DNA of 6,703 nucleotides from CAZHPY01 sp964534705 (GTDB lineage: Bacteria > Omnitrophota > Gorgyraeia > 2-01-FULL-45-10), in the NCBI GenBank assembly GCA_964534705.1, contig CAZHPY010000081.1:1-6703 (forward strand). Reading direction: 5' to 3'. A program made the position numbers and the translations under genes. The notes beneath the pieces were generated by a model that was not told where the DNA came from, searched no databases, and worked only from the letters and a program-made list of their open reading frames with translations. Below, one piece after another: positions 5,938-6,703 of this stretch (position 1 is its first letter; every line of letters starts with the position of its first letter).

Positions 5938-6609
5938 ATGCATATACCGGATGGATATTTAAGTCCGCAAACAGGAGGCGTTTTTTATTTGTTGATGCTG
6001 CCCTTATGGGCCGCCGCCTCAAAGATAGTCAAAAAAACATTGAAGGCAAGGCAGGTGCCTTACCTGGCTTTTGGAGCTTCCTTTTCGTTTATTATAATGA
6101 TGTTCAATGTTCCCATACCCGGTGGTTCTACGGGGCATGCTGTAGGAGGGACCCTTGTCGCGATCCTGCTGGGCCCATGGGCTGCGATGATAGCAATAAC
6201 CGTTGCGCTTGTTGTGCAGGCGCTTCTTTTTGGGGATGGAGGAATAACAGCGATAGGCGCAAACTGCTTCAACATGGCGTTTATATTACCTTTTGTGGGC
6301 TATTACGTCTATAAACTTATAAGCATCAATAGCGGCAGGACTTCTTTAAGGCGCGCTATCGCAGCGGCAATAGGGGCTTATACGGGGCTTACCATAGCAG
6401 CTTTGTTTACCGGAGTAGAATTCGGGATACAGACGCTCCTGCACCATTCGGCGGATGGCCATCCGTTGTATTGCCCATATGGGCTGGGTATAGCTGTGCC
6501 TGCCATGCTTTTAGAACACATGCTATTATTTTCATTGATAGAAGCGATCGTTACCTTTTTGGTCATAAAATATCTGCAAAAAGAAGATCCTTCTTTAATT
6601 TCTGTGTAA
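5938..6609 (+). CDS. cbiM: CbiM/NikM-type cobalt or nickel ECF transporter S component
   Basis: A 223-residue polytopic inner-membrane protein that binds Co2+ or Ni2+ for an energy-coupling-factor ABC importer. It begins MHIPDGYLSP, the hallmark N-terminus of the family. In structurally studied NikM/CbiM proteins the N-terminal amine, His2 and His67 chelate the metal, and here His2 and His67 (in GGSTGHAVGG) fall at exactly those positions. Further family features are FNVPIPGG (56-63), GDGGITAIGANCFNM (99-113) and several hydrophobic helices. The start is fixed by the MHIPDG motif and by AAGGA at 5924-5928, 9 nt upstream. The metal cannot be assigned from sequence alone: the following small CbiN-like gene favours the cobalt/nickel group, and the ATPase and T component would be expected beyond the window. 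The symbol cbiM therefore stands for the family, not a proven cobalt specificity. Confidence 0.93.
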   Translation: MHIPDGYLSPQTGGVFYLLMLPLWAAASKIVKKTLKARQVPYLAFGASFSFIIMMFNVPIPGGSTGHAVGGTLVAILLGPWAAMIAITVALVVQALLFGDGGITAIGANCFNMAFILPFVGYYVYKLISINSGRTSLRRAIAAAIGAYTGLTIAALFTGVEFGIQTLLHHSADGHPLYCPYGLGIAVPAMLLEHMLLFSLIEAIVTFLVIKYLQKEDPSLISV

Positions 6610-6618
6610 GGAGGCGTT

Positions 6619-6703
6619 ATGAAGACAATAACAAAGCTCTGGATATTAATTATCATTTTAGCTATACTTGTTCCCATAGGGTTGATATTGCCCGAATATT
6701 TTA
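6619..6703 (+). CDS. small membrane protein, CbiN/PDGLE-like, truncated by window end
   Basis: Only the first 28 residues are visible. They start MKTITKLWILIIILAILV and form one hydrophobic helix ending in GLILPEYF. AAGGAGG at 6608-6614 gives an excellent ribosome site, and the start lies 9 nt after the cbiM stop. A short protein with an N-terminal helix right after cbiM is usually CbiN or a PDGLE-domain protein, the accessory subunit of CbiMNQO/NikMNQO importers. The hydrophobic start ending in LP-E-Y fits PDGLE-type proteins. The domain itself is outside the window, so the assignment rests on position and the helix. Confidence 0.75.
   Translation, partial: MKTITKLWILIIILAILVPIGLILPEYF

Overview
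The window looks like chromosomal DNA of a Gram-negative (diderm) bacterium of middling GC content. It encodes a secreted beta-barrel-like protein with a signal peptide and a C-terminal Phe. Coding is dense, with 1-8 nt overlaps or gaps inside operons, and ATA (Ile) and AGG (Arg) codons are common. The style is reminiscent of uncultivated PVC-group or Omnitrophota-type genomes, but that placement is a weak inference made without any database search. I see no tRNA, rRNA, CRISPR array, insertion sequence or phage gene.

Layout. Positions 1-183 hold the possible tail of an upstream gene and a promoter region with two 8-bp direct repeats set 11 bp apart next to a consensus TATAAT. Positions 184-4087 form a tightly packed plus-strand operon of four enzymes: an alpha/beta-hydrolase (carboxylesterase type), a HAD-superfamily phosphatase of the MtnX/PHOSPHO type, a class III PLP aminotransferase with a four-cysteine insert, and a divergent arginase-fold (ureohydrolase) protein. 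The first three genes overlap by 8 and 4 nt and the fourth starts 1 nt after the third stops, so they are probably co-translated. Converging on this operon is a minus-strand pair of small four-helix membrane proteins (4928 down to 4135) that overlap by 4 nt and resemble ArnE/ArnF and SMR-type two-subunit transporters. From 5014 a second plus-strand operon starts: a periplasm-exported beta-barrel-like protein, then CbiM (membrane S component of a cobalt/nickel ECF transporter), then the start of a small CbiN/PDGLE-like membrane protein cut by the window end.

How the genes may work together. The four-enzyme operon contains a hydrolase, a phosphatase, an amine-transferring enzyme and a binuclear-metal amidinohydrolase-fold enzyme. 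This looks like a compact pathway for an amino-containing small molecule, and I do not recognise it as a named one. The ureohydrolase keeps the metal ligands but lacks the glutamate that normally grips the guanidinium group, so its substrate may not be arginine or agmatine. The paired transporter next door could export or flip a product, but it is on the other strand with its own likely promoter, so the link is only positional. The last operon is a metal-uptake unit; the barrel-like protein 12 nt before cbiM suggests an outer-membrane step for cobalt or nickel.
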